Positions 1 through 8,992 of a DNA stretch of 30,140 nt are shown in pieces. Position 1 is the first letter of the stretch, and each line of letters begins with the position of its first letter. Position numbers and translations under genes: made by a program. The stretch is from Bacteroides sp. OM05-12 (GTDB lineage Bacteria > Bacteroidota > Bacteroidia > Bacteroidales > Bacteroidaceae): contig NZ_QSUN01000034.1 of assembly GCF_003438995.1 (NCBI RefSeq), positions 1 through 30,140 on the forward strand, read 5' to 3'. Under the pieces are notes generated by a model. That model was given only the letters and a program-made list of their open reading frames with translations, was not told the DNA's origin and did not search any database.

Positions 1-53
1 TCAATTATAGAAACAAATAATTAACTGTCCAACTTTTGGGGTGCAGTTCATTT
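1..53 (-). mobile_element. IS3-family-like element end (left flank)
   Basis: Read on the minus strand from position 50, the sequence begins TGAACTGCACCCCAAAAGTT, which resembles the terminal repeats of IS3-family (IS150 group) elements. The same 53 bases occur in inverted orientation at 30082-30134 with no mismatch. The transposase would lie outside the window to the left. Only the end is visible, so the family is assigned from the look of the terminus, not from a transposase. Confidence 0.55.
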
Positions 54-56
54 TAG

Positions 57-260
57 TTGAGAATTGAGAGTTGAGAATTGAGAGTTTTTTTCTTCAAGTA
101 ATTTAAGAACTTGGTTCACGGATAACGCTGATTAAGCTGACCGTAACGGATTAATAATCTTAAAAATCCGTCTTCATCCGTGTCTTTCGTGAACCATCGA
201 CTTTCTTTAATTGAGAGTTAAAGTTTCTAATTCTCAATTCTCAACTCTCAATTCTCAACT
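57..260. repeat. Intergenic palindromic repeat cluster
   Basis: A 14-base unit, GAGAATTGAGAGTT, occurs twice in tandem from about 59 to 86, and complementary motifs (AATTCTCAACTCTCAATTCT) recur at 229-260, so the two blocks can pair. Between them lies an imperfect palindrome, 113-195, that opens GGTTCACGGAT and closes with ATCCGTGTCTTTCGTGAACC. The same type of palindrome occurs at 17522-17630. No gene is visible in 1-474; the stretch consists of the IS end, these repeats, a stem-loop at 268-330 and the terminator of the lpxA operon. Confidence 0.6.
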
Positions 261-267
261 AAAAAAG

Positions 268-330
268 TGCCTTCACTGTAACCCGTTATTAAATAACGAT
301 TTATCTTTAGATGGTGAAGACGTGAAGGCA
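268..330. repeat. Stem-loop repeat with TGCCTTCAC/GTGAAGGCA arms
   Basis: Nine-base perfect arms (268-276 and 322-330) enclose about 45 bases and are preceded by TAAAAAAG. A related copy lies in inverted orientation at the other window end (29929-29991, arms TGCCTTCACC and GGTGAAAGCA, followed by a run of T). It looks like a dispersed intergenic repeat associated with the IS ends. Confidence 0.55.
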
Positions 331-401
331 GGAATAATGTAATTTGAAAATATGCACAAAGAGAAATCTATGCTTTGGGATTGCACTACATCAGGATTTA
401 G

Positions 402-443
402 AAAATAAAATACCCGTTTGTATAAATGTAACAAACGGGTATT
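402..443 (-). terminator. Intrinsic terminator of the lpx operon
   Basis: The perfect 13-bp arms AATACCCGTTTGT (409-421) and ACAAACGGGTATT (431-443) enclose 9 bases. Read on the minus strand the stem is followed by a T-rich stretch (TTATTTTC). It lies 32 bases beyond the lpxA stop codon and should end the minus-strand operon. Confidence 0.8.
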
Positions 444-474
444 AAGATGAAAATATTTGAGTACGAAACTAATC

Positions 475-1242
475 TTATCGGATGATTCCTCTACTTGAAT
501 CTTTGATGAATGAAATAATATATTCTATTTCCGGACTCATTGGAATTTCTTTTTGCACTTCTTCCAATGCTTCGCTGATATTCAGTCCGCTCTGATAAAT
601 GATACGATAAGCATTATGAATGTTTTCTATCATTTCGTTGGAGAAACCGCGACGGCGGAGTCCTACAATGTTAATGCCGCAATAAGCGATCGGTTCGCGT
701 CCTGCAATAATATAAGGAGGAATGTCTTTACTGAAGCGTGATCCGCCTTGTATCATAACATAACCACCTACACGGCAGAACTGATGCATCAATACCGAAG
801 CACTGATGATGGCATTATCGTCAATGATAATCTCTCCGGCCATTTTTGTAGAATTTCCCACAATACATCCGTTACCAATTAAGGCATCATGCGCTACATG
901 AACACCTTCCATTAAAAGATTATTGCTGCCTACGATGGTTTTTCCTTTGGCTGCCGTACCTCTGTTGATTGTAACGTTTTCGCGTATCAGGTTATTATCA
1001 CCAATTTCAGCAGTGGTTTCCTCCCCTCTGAATTTTAAATCCTGAGGGATGGCTCCGATGACAGCTCCGGGAAATATTGTATTCCCATTCCCGATGCGTG
1101 AACCATAGAGGATGTTCACATTTGCCATGATCTTGTTGTTATCTCCGATAACTACGTTTTTGTCAATGAAAACAAATGGTGCAATTTCTACATTATTACC
1201 TATCTTCGCTTCGGGATGTATATATGCTAAAGGACTTATCAT
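475..1242 (-). CDS. lpxA: UDP-N-acetylglucosamine O-acyltransferase LpxA
   Basis: Cytoplasmic enzyme of the first step of lipid A synthesis: it moves a 3-hydroxyacyl chain from acyl-ACP to the 3-OH of UDP-GlcNAc. The 255-residue length is typical of the family. Residues 1-185 are built from left-handed beta-helix hexapeptides ([IV]GxxN patterns), with the catalytic His of the HVAHDA segment at about residue 118 and the conserved LMHQFCRVGG and DIPPYIIAGREP segments. A helical C-terminal domain follows. The ATG start lies two bases from the lpxC-fabZ stop, which implies translational coupling. It is the last gene before the terminator at 402-443. Confidence 0.96.
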   Translation of the reverse strand: MISPLAYIHPEAKIGNNVEIAPFVFIDKNVVIGDNNKIMANVNILYGSRIGNGNTIFPGAVIGAIPQDLKFRGEETTAEIGDNNLIRENVTINRGTAAKGKTIVGSNNLLMEGVHVAHDALIGNGCIVGNSTKMAGEIIIDDNAIISASVLMHQFCRVGGYVMIQGGSRFSKDIPPYIIAGREPIAYCGINIVGLRRRGFSNEMIENIHNAYRIIYQSGLNISEALEEVQKEIPMSPEIEYIISFIKDSSRGIIR

Positions 1243-1244
1243 AT

Positions 1245-2630
1245 TTATTTGTTTTTGATAATTTGAGCCATAAATTCGGCTTCACAAGCTACTTTTTCTC
1301 CAACGAACACATATCCTTTCATGGTAGAAATACCCCGGCGGATAGGTGCAAGCAACTCAAGACGGAATAACAGTGTATCGCCCGGAACTACTTTCTGACG
1401 AAACTTAACGCCGTCTATTTTCATGAAATAGGTGGAATATCTTTCCGGTTCATCTACGGAGTTCAGAACAAGTAAACCTCCTACTTGTGCCATTGCTTCT
1501 ACTTGCAATACACCCGGCATAACCGGTTCTTGAGGAAAATGTCCTTGGAAGAAAGGTTCGTTTGTAGTGACATTCTTTACACCGACAATGTGGTTCGGAC
1601 CTATTTCGATGATTTTATCTACTAATAAGAAAGGGTAACGGTGCGGAAGTAGTTCGCGGATACGGTTTATATCCATAACCGGTTCTTCACTACAGTTATA
1701 TATAGGTGCCTGAATTTCATGCAACCGAATCTCTTTGCGCATTTGACGGGCAAACTTGTTGTTGATGGTGTGTCCCGGACGTGTTGCAATGATTCTTCCT
1801 TTAATTGGTCTGCCTATGAGGGCAAGGTCTCCGATGATGTCGAGTAATTTATGGCGTGCAGGTTCATTATCCCATACCAGAGGCTTATGGTTTATATATC
1901 CCATTTGATTTGCATTCATGTGCGGAACTCCCATTACGTCAGCTAACTTATCGAAGTTTTCTTGTGACATTTGACGTTCGTAAATAACGATTGCATTATC
2001 AAGATCACCACCTTTTATCAGTCCTGCACCTAATAGTGGTTCTATCTCACGTACGAAAACAAAGGTACGGCTTCCGGCTATTTCTTTCGGGAAGTCGTTC
2101 ATATCTTCTAATGTTGCGAATTGATTTGGAATAATCTTTGAATCATAAGAGATAAGTGCGTTCACACTAAAACTGTCATCCGGTAAGACGATGATGGAAG
2201 AACCGGTCTTCTCATCTTTGAATTCTATCTTGGATTTGATGATGTAGTAATCCTTAACGGCTGTTTGTTCTTCGATTCCTACCTTTTCGATTCCTTCTAC
2301 GTAGTAAATGGCACTTCCGTCTAATATGGGGAATTCCGGTCCGTTTACTTGGATGAGACAGTTGTCGATTCCGGCAGCATAGAGTGCAGCCATTGCGTGC
2401 TCTACCGTACTTACTTTGACATCATTCTTTGCAAGTACTGTGCCGCGTGTTGTTTCTACTACATTATCCGCAACCGCATCAATAATCGGTTGCCCTTCAA
2501 GGTCTATTCGTTGAATCTTGTATCCGTGATTCTCCGCTGCGGGATTGAATGTAATTGTAATATCAAGTCCAGTGTGAAGACCTTTTCCTCTTAGTGAAAA
2601 GCTATCTTTTAGAGTTTTTTGTTTCAACAT
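1245..2630 (-). CDS. lpxC/fabZ: LpxC-FabZ fusion: UDP-3-O-acyl-GlcNAc deacetylase / 3-hydroxyacyl-ACP dehydratase
   Basis: Bifunctional protein of 461 residues. The N-terminal LpxC domain (about 1-310) is the zinc deacetylase for the committed step of lipid A synthesis; His78 (VEHAMAA), His260 and Asp264 (HKLLD) are the expected zinc ligands and His287 ([10 protein letters not shown]) the catalytic base. The C-terminal FabZ domain (about 315-461) dehydrates 3-hydroxyacyl-ACP in fatty acid synthesis and shows [10 protein letters not shown], the catalytic His364 ([11 protein letters not shown]) and Glu378. The fusion is characteristic of Bacteroidetes and puts two enzymes competing for the same 3-hydroxyacyl-ACP pool on one chain. 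The gene sits between lpxD (8-base gap) and lpxA (2-base gap). Confidence 0.97.
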   Translation of the reverse strand: MLKQKTLKDSFSLRGKGLHTGLDITITFNPAAENHGYKIQRIDLEGQPIIDAVADNVVETTRGTVLAKNDVKVSTVEHAMAALYAAGIDNCLIQVNGPEFPILDGSAIYYVEGIEKVGIEEQTAVKDYYIIKSKIEFKDEKTGSSIIVLPDDSFSVNALISYDSKIIPNQFATLEDMNDFPKEIAGSRTFVFVREIEPLLGAGLIKGGDLDNAIVIYERQMSQENFDKLADVMGVPHMNANQMGYINHKPLVWDNEPARHKLLDIIGDLALIGRPIKGRIIATRPGHTINNKFARQMRKEIRLHEIQAPIYNCSEEPVMDINRIRELLPHRYPFLLVDKIIEIGPNHIVGVKNVTTNEPFFQGHFPQEPVMPGVLQVEAMAQVGGLLVLNSVDEPERYSTYFMKIDGVKFRQKVVPGDTLLFRLELLAPIRRGISTMKGYVFVGEKVACEAEFMAQIIKNK

Positions 2631-2638
2631 TGGTAACT

Positions 2639-3679
2639 TTACTTATTTAATTGTTTCTTTAGTTCTTCAACTTCCTTTTGGAGATTGTTTAAAGTAGTAT
2701 ATATATCGGGTAATTTCTTGAATACGACTGATGAACGTCCAAAGTTCTTTGCATCGATGGCAGGTGAACCTTGAACCGTGTTGTCGGATTTGATACTTCC
2801 GGCGATACCGGTTTGTGCTCCTACTGTTACTTTATCTCCGACTTTAATATGTCCGGCAACACCTACTTGTCCGCCAAACATACACCATTGCCCTATCTTG
2901 GTAGATCCGGCAACACCTACTTGTGAGGCCATCACCGTGTTCTCTCCAACTTCTACATTATGTGCCACCTGAATAAGATTATCCAGCTTTACACCTTTAT
3001 GTATTATGGTAGCTCCCATCGTAGCTCTGTCTATACAGGTATTTGCTCCGATTTCTACGTTATCTTCCAAAATAACAATTCCGATTTGAGGGATCTTTTC
3101 GTATCCGTCCGGAGTAGGAGCAAAGCCAAATCCGTCTGCACCGATAACACTTCCGGCATGAAGCGTACAGTTATTACCGATTCTGCAATCATGATAAACC
3201 GTGGTATTGGGGTATACAACACAATTATTGCCTATCTTTACATGCTCGCCAATAGTGGCATGGGCATGAATCATAACGTCGTTGCCTATTTCAGCGTAAT
3301 CACCGATGTATGCGAAAGGAGCAATATAAACGTTTTCTCCTATTTTTGCCGTTGAGGCGACATAAGCCAGGGAATCTATTCCTGTTTTTTTCGGTTTACT
3401 TTGTTCATACAGAGTAAGTAACTTTGCCAAGCTGTCATAAGCATTTTCAACTTTGATAAGCGTAGCCTTGATCTCCTGTTCGGGAACAAAATCTTTATTT
3501 ACTAATACAATGCTTGATTGAGTAGTATATATATAAGGTGTATATTTGGGGTTTGATAGAAACGAAATAGCTCCGGGTATTCCTTCTTCTATCTTTGCGA
3601 ATGTATGCACTGTTGCATTTTCGTTTCCAACGATTTCTCCCTGAATAAATTCCGCGATTTGCTTAGCCGAGAACTCCAT
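2639..3679 (-). CDS. lpxD: UDP-3-O-acylglucosamine N-acyltransferase LpxD
   Basis: Third enzyme of lipid A synthesis, transferring a 3-hydroxyacyl chain to the 2-amino group made by LpxC. Its 346 residues match the family. Residues 1-100 form the uridine-binding domain (NPKYTPYIY and the following segment), residues about 105-310 a long left-handed beta-helix, and the C-terminus a short coiled segment rich in Glu and Lys ([16 protein letters not shown]). His240 in [11 protein letters not shown] corresponds to the catalytic His. The gene stands 142 bases downstream of the HD gene, the largest gap in the run, so a separate promoter is possible, although no good TAnnTTTG element was found there. 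Confidence 0.96.
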   Translation of the reverse strand: MEFSAKQIAEFIQGEIVGNENATVHTFAKIEEGIPGAISFLSNPKYTPYIYTTQSSIVLVNKDFVPEQEIKATLIKVENAYDSLAKLLTLYEQSKPKKTGIDSLAYVASTAKIGENVYIAPFAYIGDYAEIGNDVMIHAHATIGEHVKIGNNCVVYPNTTVYHDCRIGNNCTLHAGSVIGADGFGFAPTPDGYEKIPQIGIVILEDNVEIGANTCIDRATMGATIIHKGVKLDNLIQVAHNVEVGENTVMASQVGVAGSTKIGQWCMFGGQVGVAGHIKVGDKVTVGAQTGIAGSIKSDNTVQGSPAIDAKNFGRSSVVFKKLPDIYTTLNNLQKEVEELKKQLNK

Positions 3680-3821
3680 ATTTTAATAATTGTTGTATAG
3701 TTCCTATTTATTGCTTTTATGCTAAATACAAGTTGCAATTATGTTTCTTCAAAACATTAAAGTGCAAATTACGTGTTTTTTTTTTATATTTCCGTGCAGA
3801 TTAAAAAATATTTCATGTTTT

Positions 3822-5048
3822 CTACTGTAATCTCTGGTAGCAGAGGTAGTATTTGCGGACTTTCTTGGATAACAAAGAAATGTTGAGCATATCAGATGCT
3901 TCCGCTATATTTTTAATACTTCCGTCATTATAGAGAATGTCGATACTGTCATCTGCCGGGTCATACATATTCTTTTCTATTCTTGGTACAGAAACGAAAT
4001 AGTGTGCATCTTCACGATGAATACCTAAATGGGCAGAGATTATATCTTTTAATTCTTCGATACGTTCGTCGCTTGCCGGCTCGGATGATACTTCTACTTT
4101 AAACAGACGCCGGTTTATCATTCCGGAGCTTAATGTAGATAGTATCTTATCGGTATGTGTACTCCATACTTTTAATGAAGTCCAAATGTCATTATCGTCT
4201 AATTGAATGAAATTTTCCAGACATTCCGGATTATGATAAAATTCTTCTTTATCTATATTATTGTACAGGAAGAAACGGAAAGCGGGTGATGCGAATAATT
4301 CTACTCCTTTGCTGGCTAGTTCTTTAGCACGTAGCAGTGCACTGATGAGCATGCGTTCGTATGCCACAGAGGTTTTATGCAGATATACTTGCCAATACAT
4401 CAAGCGGCGGGCTGTTAAGAAGTTCTCAATAGAATAAATTCCTTTGGACTCCACTACCAACTGGTCGTCTTTTACATCCAGCATTTGTATGATACGTGCC
4501 GAACCGATGTTCCCCTCTGTTACTCCGGTATAGAAGCTGTCTCGTCGAAGATAATCAAGGCGGTCCATATCTAACTGCCCGCTGACTAATTGATGCAGGA
4601 ACTTTTTCGGATATTCGTCTTTAAAGATTTGGATGGCAAGGTTTAACTGACCGTTCATTTCTTTATTGATGCGTTCCATCAGCATTAGTGAAATATCTTC
4701 GTGGGATACACCTTTCACGATGGTATCTTCCAATACATGGGAAAAAGGACCGTGACCGACATCGTGTAGAAGTATGGCGGCCTGAATAGCTTCTGCTTCA
4801 CTGTCGAAAATGAAGTTGCCCTTTGCCGTAAGATGTTTGATTGCCTCACTCATCAGGTGAAAAGCTCCCAATGAGTGTTGAAAACGGGTATGTTGAGCAC
4901 CCGGATAGACAACGGAAGATAATCCTACCTGACGGATACGGTTTAATCGTTGCAGAATGGGATGTTTGACAATGTTGTACAATAACCCCGTAGGAATACT
5001 GATGAATCCGAAAACGGGGTCATTGATAATCTTTCGTTGGTTAGCCAT
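3822..5048 (-). CDS. HD-domain phosphohydrolase (dNTPase/SAMHD1-like superfamily)
   Basis: A 408-residue protein of the HD superfamily. The metal-binding signature is clear: His58 in TRFQHSLGAFHLM, the His95-Asp96 pair in LLHDVGHGPFSHVLE, and a distal Asp in GQLDMDRLDYLRRD. The nearest known relatives are deoxynucleoside triphosphate triphosphohydrolases and SAMHD1-like proteins, so hydrolysis of a (deoxy)nucleotide is the reasonable guess; the substrate cannot be read from the sequence. It starts 8 bases after the pyrF stop and is probably cotranscribed with it, next to nucleotide synthesis genes. Confidence 0.88.
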   Translation of the reverse strand: MANQRKIINDPVFGFISIPTGLLYNIVKHPILQRLNRIRQVGLSSVVYPGAQHTRFQHSLGAFHLMSEAIKHLTAKGNFIFDSEAEAIQAAILLHDVGHGPFSHVLEDTIVKGVSHEDISLMLMERINKEMNGQLNLAIQIFKDEYPKKFLHQLVSGQLDMDRLDYLRRDSFYTGVTEGNIGSARIIQMLDVKDDQLVVESKGIYSIENFLTARRLMYWQVYLHKTSVAYERMLISALLRAKELASKGVELFASPAFRFFLYNNIDKEEFYHNPECLENFIQLDDNDIWTSLKVWSTHTDKILSTLSSGMINRRLFKVEVSSEPASDERIEELKDIISAHLGIHREDAHYFVSVPRIEKNMYDPADDSIDILYNDGSIKNIAEASDMLNISLLSKKVRKYYLCYQRLQ

Positions 5049-5056
5049 TCTCTTTC

Positions 5057-5881
5057 TTATAGTATGTTACGAAGTTGCTCTTCCATTTGAAGTTGCACTT
5101 TTTTAGCTTCTTCTCCTGCTGTCTTGGCAAAGTTCTCTGTTTTATCGGCATAAATGATGGCGCGTGAAGAATTGACTATCAGTCCGCAAGTTTCGTTCAT
5201 TCCATATTTGCAAACTTCTTCTAACGAGCCGCCTTGTGCGCCGATACCCGGTACAAGTAAGAAATGTTTAGGTGCCAATTTACGGATGTCGACAAACATT
5301 TTGCCCTGTGTGGCTCCTACCACGTACATCATGTCTTCGTCATTTCCCCAGTATTGTGAAGTCTTTAACACCTTCTCGAACAGGCGTTCACCATCTTTAT
5401 CCTCTGTCATCTGAAAATCATGAGAACCTTTATTGGATGTCAAAGCAAGCAGAATAACCCATTTCCCTTCGTAAGTAAGGAAAGGAGTAACGCTATCTTC
5501 GCCCATATAAGGAGCTACTGTGACAGAGTCGATATTGAGTTCTTCAAAGAAAGTACGTGCATACATAGCAGATGTATTACCAATGTCCCCACGCTTGGCG
5601 TCTGCAATAATGAATTGGTCGGGGTAATTTTGCTTGATATAGTTTACAGTTTTTTCAAAAGCTATCCACCCCTTTACACCCATGCTTTCATAAAAGGCGA
5701 GGTTGGGCTTATATGCAATGCAATAAGGTGCGGTAGCATCTATGATTGCTTTATTGAAAGCGAAGATAGGATCTTCTTCTTTCAGAAGATGTTCCGGTAT
5801 TTTTTTGATATCCGTATCCAGTCCTACACAAAGGAATGACTTTTTACGTTTGATATTTTCAAATAATTCTTGTTTGTTCAT
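5057..5881 (-). CDS. pyrF: Orotidine 5'-phosphate decarboxylase (subfamily 2)
   Basis: Decarboxylates OMP to UMP, the last step of de novo pyrimidine synthesis. The 274-residue length fits the long subfamily 2. The FLCVGLDTD strand, the catalytic DAKRGD motif (Asp94, Lys96, Asp99) and the phosphate-binding [12 protein letters not shown] loop are all present. It lies between prfA (24-base gap) and the HD gene (8-base gap) in the minus-strand run, so it should be expressed with purM and prfA from the promoter near 8226. Confidence 0.96.
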   Translation of the reverse strand: MNKQELFENIKRKKSFLCVGLDTDIKKIPEHLLKEEDPIFAFNKAIIDATAPYCIAYKPNLAFYESMGVKGWIAFEKTVNYIKQNYPDQFIIADAKRGDIGNTSAMYARTFFEELNIDSVTVAPYMGEDSVTPFLTYEGKWVILLALTSNKGSHDFQMTEDKDGERLFEKVLKTSQYWGNDEDMMYVVGATQGKMFVDIRKLAPKHFLLVPGIGAQGGSLEEVCKYGMNETCGLIVNSSRAIIYADKTENFAKTAGEEAKKVQLQMEEQLRNIL

Positions 5882-5905
5882 ATCGTTGGGTGATTATTCT
5901 ATTAT

Positions 5906-7012
5906 TTATAACTCTGTTTCTTTCAGGCGTTCTGCATTTTCTGCTACAATCAAATGGTCGATACAATCTTGTATGTCTCCATCCATAAAAGCAGCCAGAT
6001 TGTAGATTGTATAGTTGATACGATGGTCGGTAATACGTCCTTGCGGATAATTGTAAGTACGTATCTTTGCCGAACGGTCTCCGGTGCTTACCATCGTTTT
6101 ACGCTTGCTGGCAATGTCATCAATATATTTTTGGTGTTCTTTATCATATATGAAGGTACGTAGGCGTGAAAGTGCCCGTTCTTTGTTCTTAGGTTGGTCA
6201 CGCGTTTCGGTACATTCTATCAGTATCTCTTCTACGATACCTGTATTGGGGTTCTTCCAATTGTAACGTAGACGTACACCCGATTCTACCTTATTTACAT
6301 TCTGACCGCCCGCGCCACCTGAACGGAAAGTATCCCATTTGATTTCCCCTTCATTAATCTCTACATCAAACGGCTCTGCTTCGGGGAGTACAGCCACGGA
6401 TGCAGCTGAAGTATGTACACGTCCTTGTGTTTCGGTAGCCGGAACACGCTGTACACGGTGAACACCCGATTCATATTTTAGTGTTCCATAGACCTTTTCT
6501 CCGGTTACGGAACAAATAATTTCTTTATAACCTCCGGCTGCACCTTCGTTAGCACTGGATACTTCTAATTTCCAACCTTTTATTTCGCAGAACTTTGCGT
6601 ACATACGGAACAAATCGCCTGCAAAAATAGCTGCTTCATCGCCACCCGTTCCACCACGAATTTCCAGAATGGCGTTACGGTCATCCTGAGGGTCGGCAGG
6701 GATAAGCAGCAGTTTGATTTCTTCTTCCAGCTCCGGTAAACGAGTTTGGCTATTGTCCAGTTCTTCTTTTGCCATCTCTTTCATATCGGCATCCGTTTCA
6801 TTAGCCAGAATATTTTTAGCTTCTTCGATGTTACCAAGAAGTTGTATATATTCTTTGCGGGCCTTCATCAGGTCGTCCAGTTCTTTGTATTCCTTTGTTA
6901 GTTTTACATAACGCTTTTGGTCACTGATGACAGACGGGTCTGTAATTAGAGTTGATACTTCTTCAAAACGGCTAACCAAGCCTTCAAGTTTATCTAGTAT
7001 GTTACTTGCCAT
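5906..7012 (-). CDS. prfA: Peptide chain release factor 1
   Basis: Releases the finished peptide at UAA and UAG. The 368 residues include an N-terminal coiled region, the PAT tripeptide used for stop-codon recognition (about 191-193, RVPATETQGRVHTSA), and the universal GGQ motif (about 235-237, RSGGAGGQNVNKVES) that triggers hydrolysis in the peptidyl-transferase centre. The PxT tripeptide identifies RF1 rather than RF2, whose tripeptide is SPF. No programmed frameshift is seen. It starts 6 bases after the purM stop. Confidence 0.97.
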   Translation of the reverse strand: MASNILDKLEGLVSRFEEVSTLITDPSVISDQKRYVKLTKEYKELDDLMKARKEYIQLLGNIEEAKNILANETDADMKEMAKEELDNSQTRLPELEEEIKLLLIPADPQDDRNAILEIRGGTGGDEAAIFAGDLFRMYAKFCEIKGWKLEVSSANEGAAGGYKEIICSVTGEKVYGTLKYESGVHRVQRVPATETQGRVHTSAASVAVLPEAEPFDVEINEGEIKWDTFRSGGAGGQNVNKVESGVRLRYNWKNPNTGIVEEILIECTETRDQPKNKERALSRLRTFIYDKEHQKYIDDIASKRKTMVSTGDRSAKIRTYNYPQGRITDHRINYTIYNLAAFMDGDIQDCIDHLIVAENAERLKETEL

Positions 7013-7018
7013 ATATTC

Positions 7019-8185
7019 TTAATATCTGAATTCTCCGAATTCGCTCTTGATAATCAATTCCTTTTTATTGCTCTCTTCAATACGCCCGACGATCTGTGCA
7101 TCGATATTAAATGATTTGGAGATAGCGATAACTTCTTCTGCATATTCCGGTGAGAGATATACTTCCAAACGATGTCCCATGTTGAACACCTTATACATTT
7201 CCTCCCAATCCGTCCCGCTTTGTTCTTTGATGGTCTTGAACAATGGAGGAACCGGGAACAGGTTATCTTTTATGACTCTTACGTTGTCTACGAAATGCAG
7301 TATTTTAGTTTGAGCACCACCGGAACAGTGGACCATTCCGTGAATATTCGGACGCAATGCATCTAATAGTTTCTTTACCACCGGAGCATAAGTGCGGGTA
7401 GGAGAGAGAACCAGTTTCCCGGCATCCAGCGGAGAGCCTTCTACTTTGTCTGTTAACTTCAATGCACCGGAATATACCAATTCTTCAGGAACGGCCTTGT
7501 CATGACTTTCAGGATACTTCTCTGCCAGATACTTAGAGAATACATCGTGGCGGGCAGAAGTCAATCCATTACTACCCATACCTCCGTTGTACTCTTTTTC
7601 ATAAGTAGCCTGTCCGTAAGAGGCCAAACCTACGATAACATCTCCCGGACGGATATTGGCGTTATTGATAACGTCCGAACGTCTCATACGGCAAGTTACC
7701 GTACTGTCCACAATAATGGTACGGACTAAATCGCCTACATCAGCTGTTTCACCTCCTGTGGCATAAACGCCTACTCCCATTCCGCGCAATTCGGCAAGCA
7801 GCTCATCCGTCCCGTTGATAATGGCAGAGATTACTTCACCCGGAACCAATAGCTTGTTTCTGCCGATAGTGGATGAAACCAGTATATTGTCTACTGCACC
7901 TACACAGAGCAGATCATCGATGTTCATTATCAAAGCATCCTGTGCTATGCCCTTCCATACAGATAAATCGCCTGTCTCTTTCCAATAAAGGTAAGCTAAA
8001 GACGACTTTGTGCCTGCTCCGTCGGCATGCATAATATTACAATATTCGGGGTCACCACCCAGAATGTCAGGGATTATTTTACAAAAGGCTTGTGGGAATA
8101 TACCCTTATCAATGTTCTTGATCGCATTGTGCACATCTTCTTTTGACGCTGATACGCCACGCTGCATGTATCTTTGATTGCTCAT
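7019..8185 (-). CDS. purM: Phosphoribosylformylglycinamidine cyclo-ligase (AIR synthase), Bacteroidetes type
   Basis: ATP-dependent ring closure of FGAM to AIR in purine synthesis. The 388 residues follow the long Bacteroidetes PurM pattern: YMQRGVSASKEDVHNAI at the N-terminus, the HADGAGTKSSLAYLYW and ALIMNIDDLLCVGA segments that bind substrate and metal, GVYATGGETADVGD, and the GMVHCSGGAQTKI segment of the second domain. It is the first gene of the minus-strand run; a promoter with TACCTTTG at 8226-8233 lies 41 bases upstream. Confidence 0.93.
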   Translation of the reverse strand: MSNQRYMQRGVSASKEDVHNAIKNIDKGIFPQAFCKIIPDILGGDPEYCNIMHADGAGTKSSLAYLYWKETGDLSVWKGIAQDALIMNIDDLLCVGAVDNILVSSTIGRNKLLVPGEVISAIINGTDELLAELRGMGVGVYATGGETADVGDLVRTIIVDSTVTCRMRRSDVINNANIRPGDVIVGLASYGQATYEKEYNGGMGSNGLTSARHDVFSKYLAEKYPESHDKAVPEELVYSGALKLTDKVEGSPLDAGKLVLSPTRTYAPVVKKLLDALRPNIHGMVHCSGGAQTKILHFVDNVRVIKDNLFPVPPLFKTIKEQSGTDWEEMYKVFNMGHRLEVYLSPEYAEEVIAISKSFNIDAQIVGRIEESNKKELIIKSEFGEFRY

Positions 8186-8225
8186 ACGGTTGTTGTAATG
8201 ATATAATATTCTTGTATTCAGGCAG

Positions 8226-8256
8226 CAAAGGTACTTCTTTTTTTTTGTACGGACAA
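8226..8256 (-). promoter_or_regulatory. Promoter of the purM-prfA-pyrF run
   Basis: On the minus strand, TTG (8254-8256) and the -7 element TACCTTTG (8226-8233) are separated by 20 bases, a close match to the Bacteroides primary sigma factor consensus. The predicted start near 8219 leaves a leader of about 35 bases before purM. Confidence 0.75.
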
Positions 8257-8321
8257 TATATTCGGGTAATTCCTCTATATAGATTGACTTAAAACGACCA
8301 CTGATCCTCCATCATAAATGG

Positions 8322-8951
8322 TTATGATCTTAACCTTTGGATTGCGAAGCTCTTGATAAATTCCACAGTCCCCTCAACTCCCAGCACAGACGAGTCAATG
8401 CAAAGATGATACGTGGCGGCAGCTCCCCATGTGTTGTAGCTGTAGTAATTATAGTAGGACGCGCGCTTCTTGTCCACTTTCTCGATGAGGGCCTCGGCAT
8501 CCTCACGGGTGATGTGGCGACGACTCATGACGCGTTCAATACGATCTTCCAGCGAGGCGGAGATGAATACATTGACGCAACGAGGGTTATCACGTAAGAT
8601 GTAATCAGCACAACGGCCCACGAACAGGCACGATTTCTCCTCTGCCAATTTGCGGATGACGTCGCTCTGTATCTTGAACAGGGCATCATTACTCAGGCAA
8701 TTGGAGTAGGGCATTGCACCTTCGGTGACGAAAGGGAAACGCATGCCGAACAAGCCACCGATGAGTCCTTGTGAGGCTTTCTCGTCTGCTTTCTCAAAGA
8801 ACTCCTTGCAAAGTCCGCTCTCTTGTGAGGCAAGCTCTATCAGCTCCTTATCATAATAGGAGATATTCAGTTCAGTGGCAAGTTTCTCGCCTATCTCGCG
8901 TCCGCCGCTTCCTAGTTGGCGACCTATGTTGATGACAAATTTCTCGTTCAT
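8322..8951 (-). CDS. Cytidylate kinase-like family protein
   Basis: A 209-residue protein of the cytidylate-kinase-like P-loop family (PF13189 type). The N-terminal INIGRQLGSGGREIGEKLA contains a variant P-loop (residues 10-19), followed by YYDKELIELAS, and CLFVGRCADYILRD and NVFISASLEDRIERVMSRRHITREDAEALI, which correspond to the nucleotide-binding and lid regions. Nucleoside monophosphate kinase activity is inferred; the true Cmk of the cell is probably encoded elsewhere. It has its own TATATTTG element just after the MATE gene. Confidence 0.8.
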   Translation of the reverse strand: MNEKFVINIGRQLGSGGREIGEKLATELNISYYDKELIELASQESGLCKEFFEKADEKASQGLIGGLFGMRFPFVTEGAMPYSNCLSNDALFKIQSDVIRKLAEEKSCLFVGRCADYILRDNPRCVNVFISASLEDRIERVMSRRHITREDAEALIEKVDKKRASYYNYYSYNTWGAAATYHLCIDSSVLGVEGTVEFIKSFAIQRLRS

Positions 8952-8979
8952 ATCCTTCTGTTTTAGATTGGTAGATGTG

Positions 8980-8987
8980 CAAATATA
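8980..8987 (-). promoter_or_regulatory. -7 element upstream of the cytidylate-kinase-like gene
   Basis: TATATTTG on the minus strand, 28 bases before the start at 8951 and just past the MATE stop codon. The upstream element is weak (TGG in place of TTG at the expected distance). Confidence 0.5.
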
Positions 8988-8992
8988 TAGAT

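Noticed and set aside
1245..2630. LpxC-FabZ fusion as a novel gene fusion
   Set aside because: It is a known, lineage-wide arrangement in Bacteroidetes, so it is useful for taxonomy but not new.
3680..3821. Promoter in the gap between the HD gene and lpxD
   Set aside because: Only a shifted near-match (GTAATTTG, minus strand) was found, short of the TAnnTTTG consensus.
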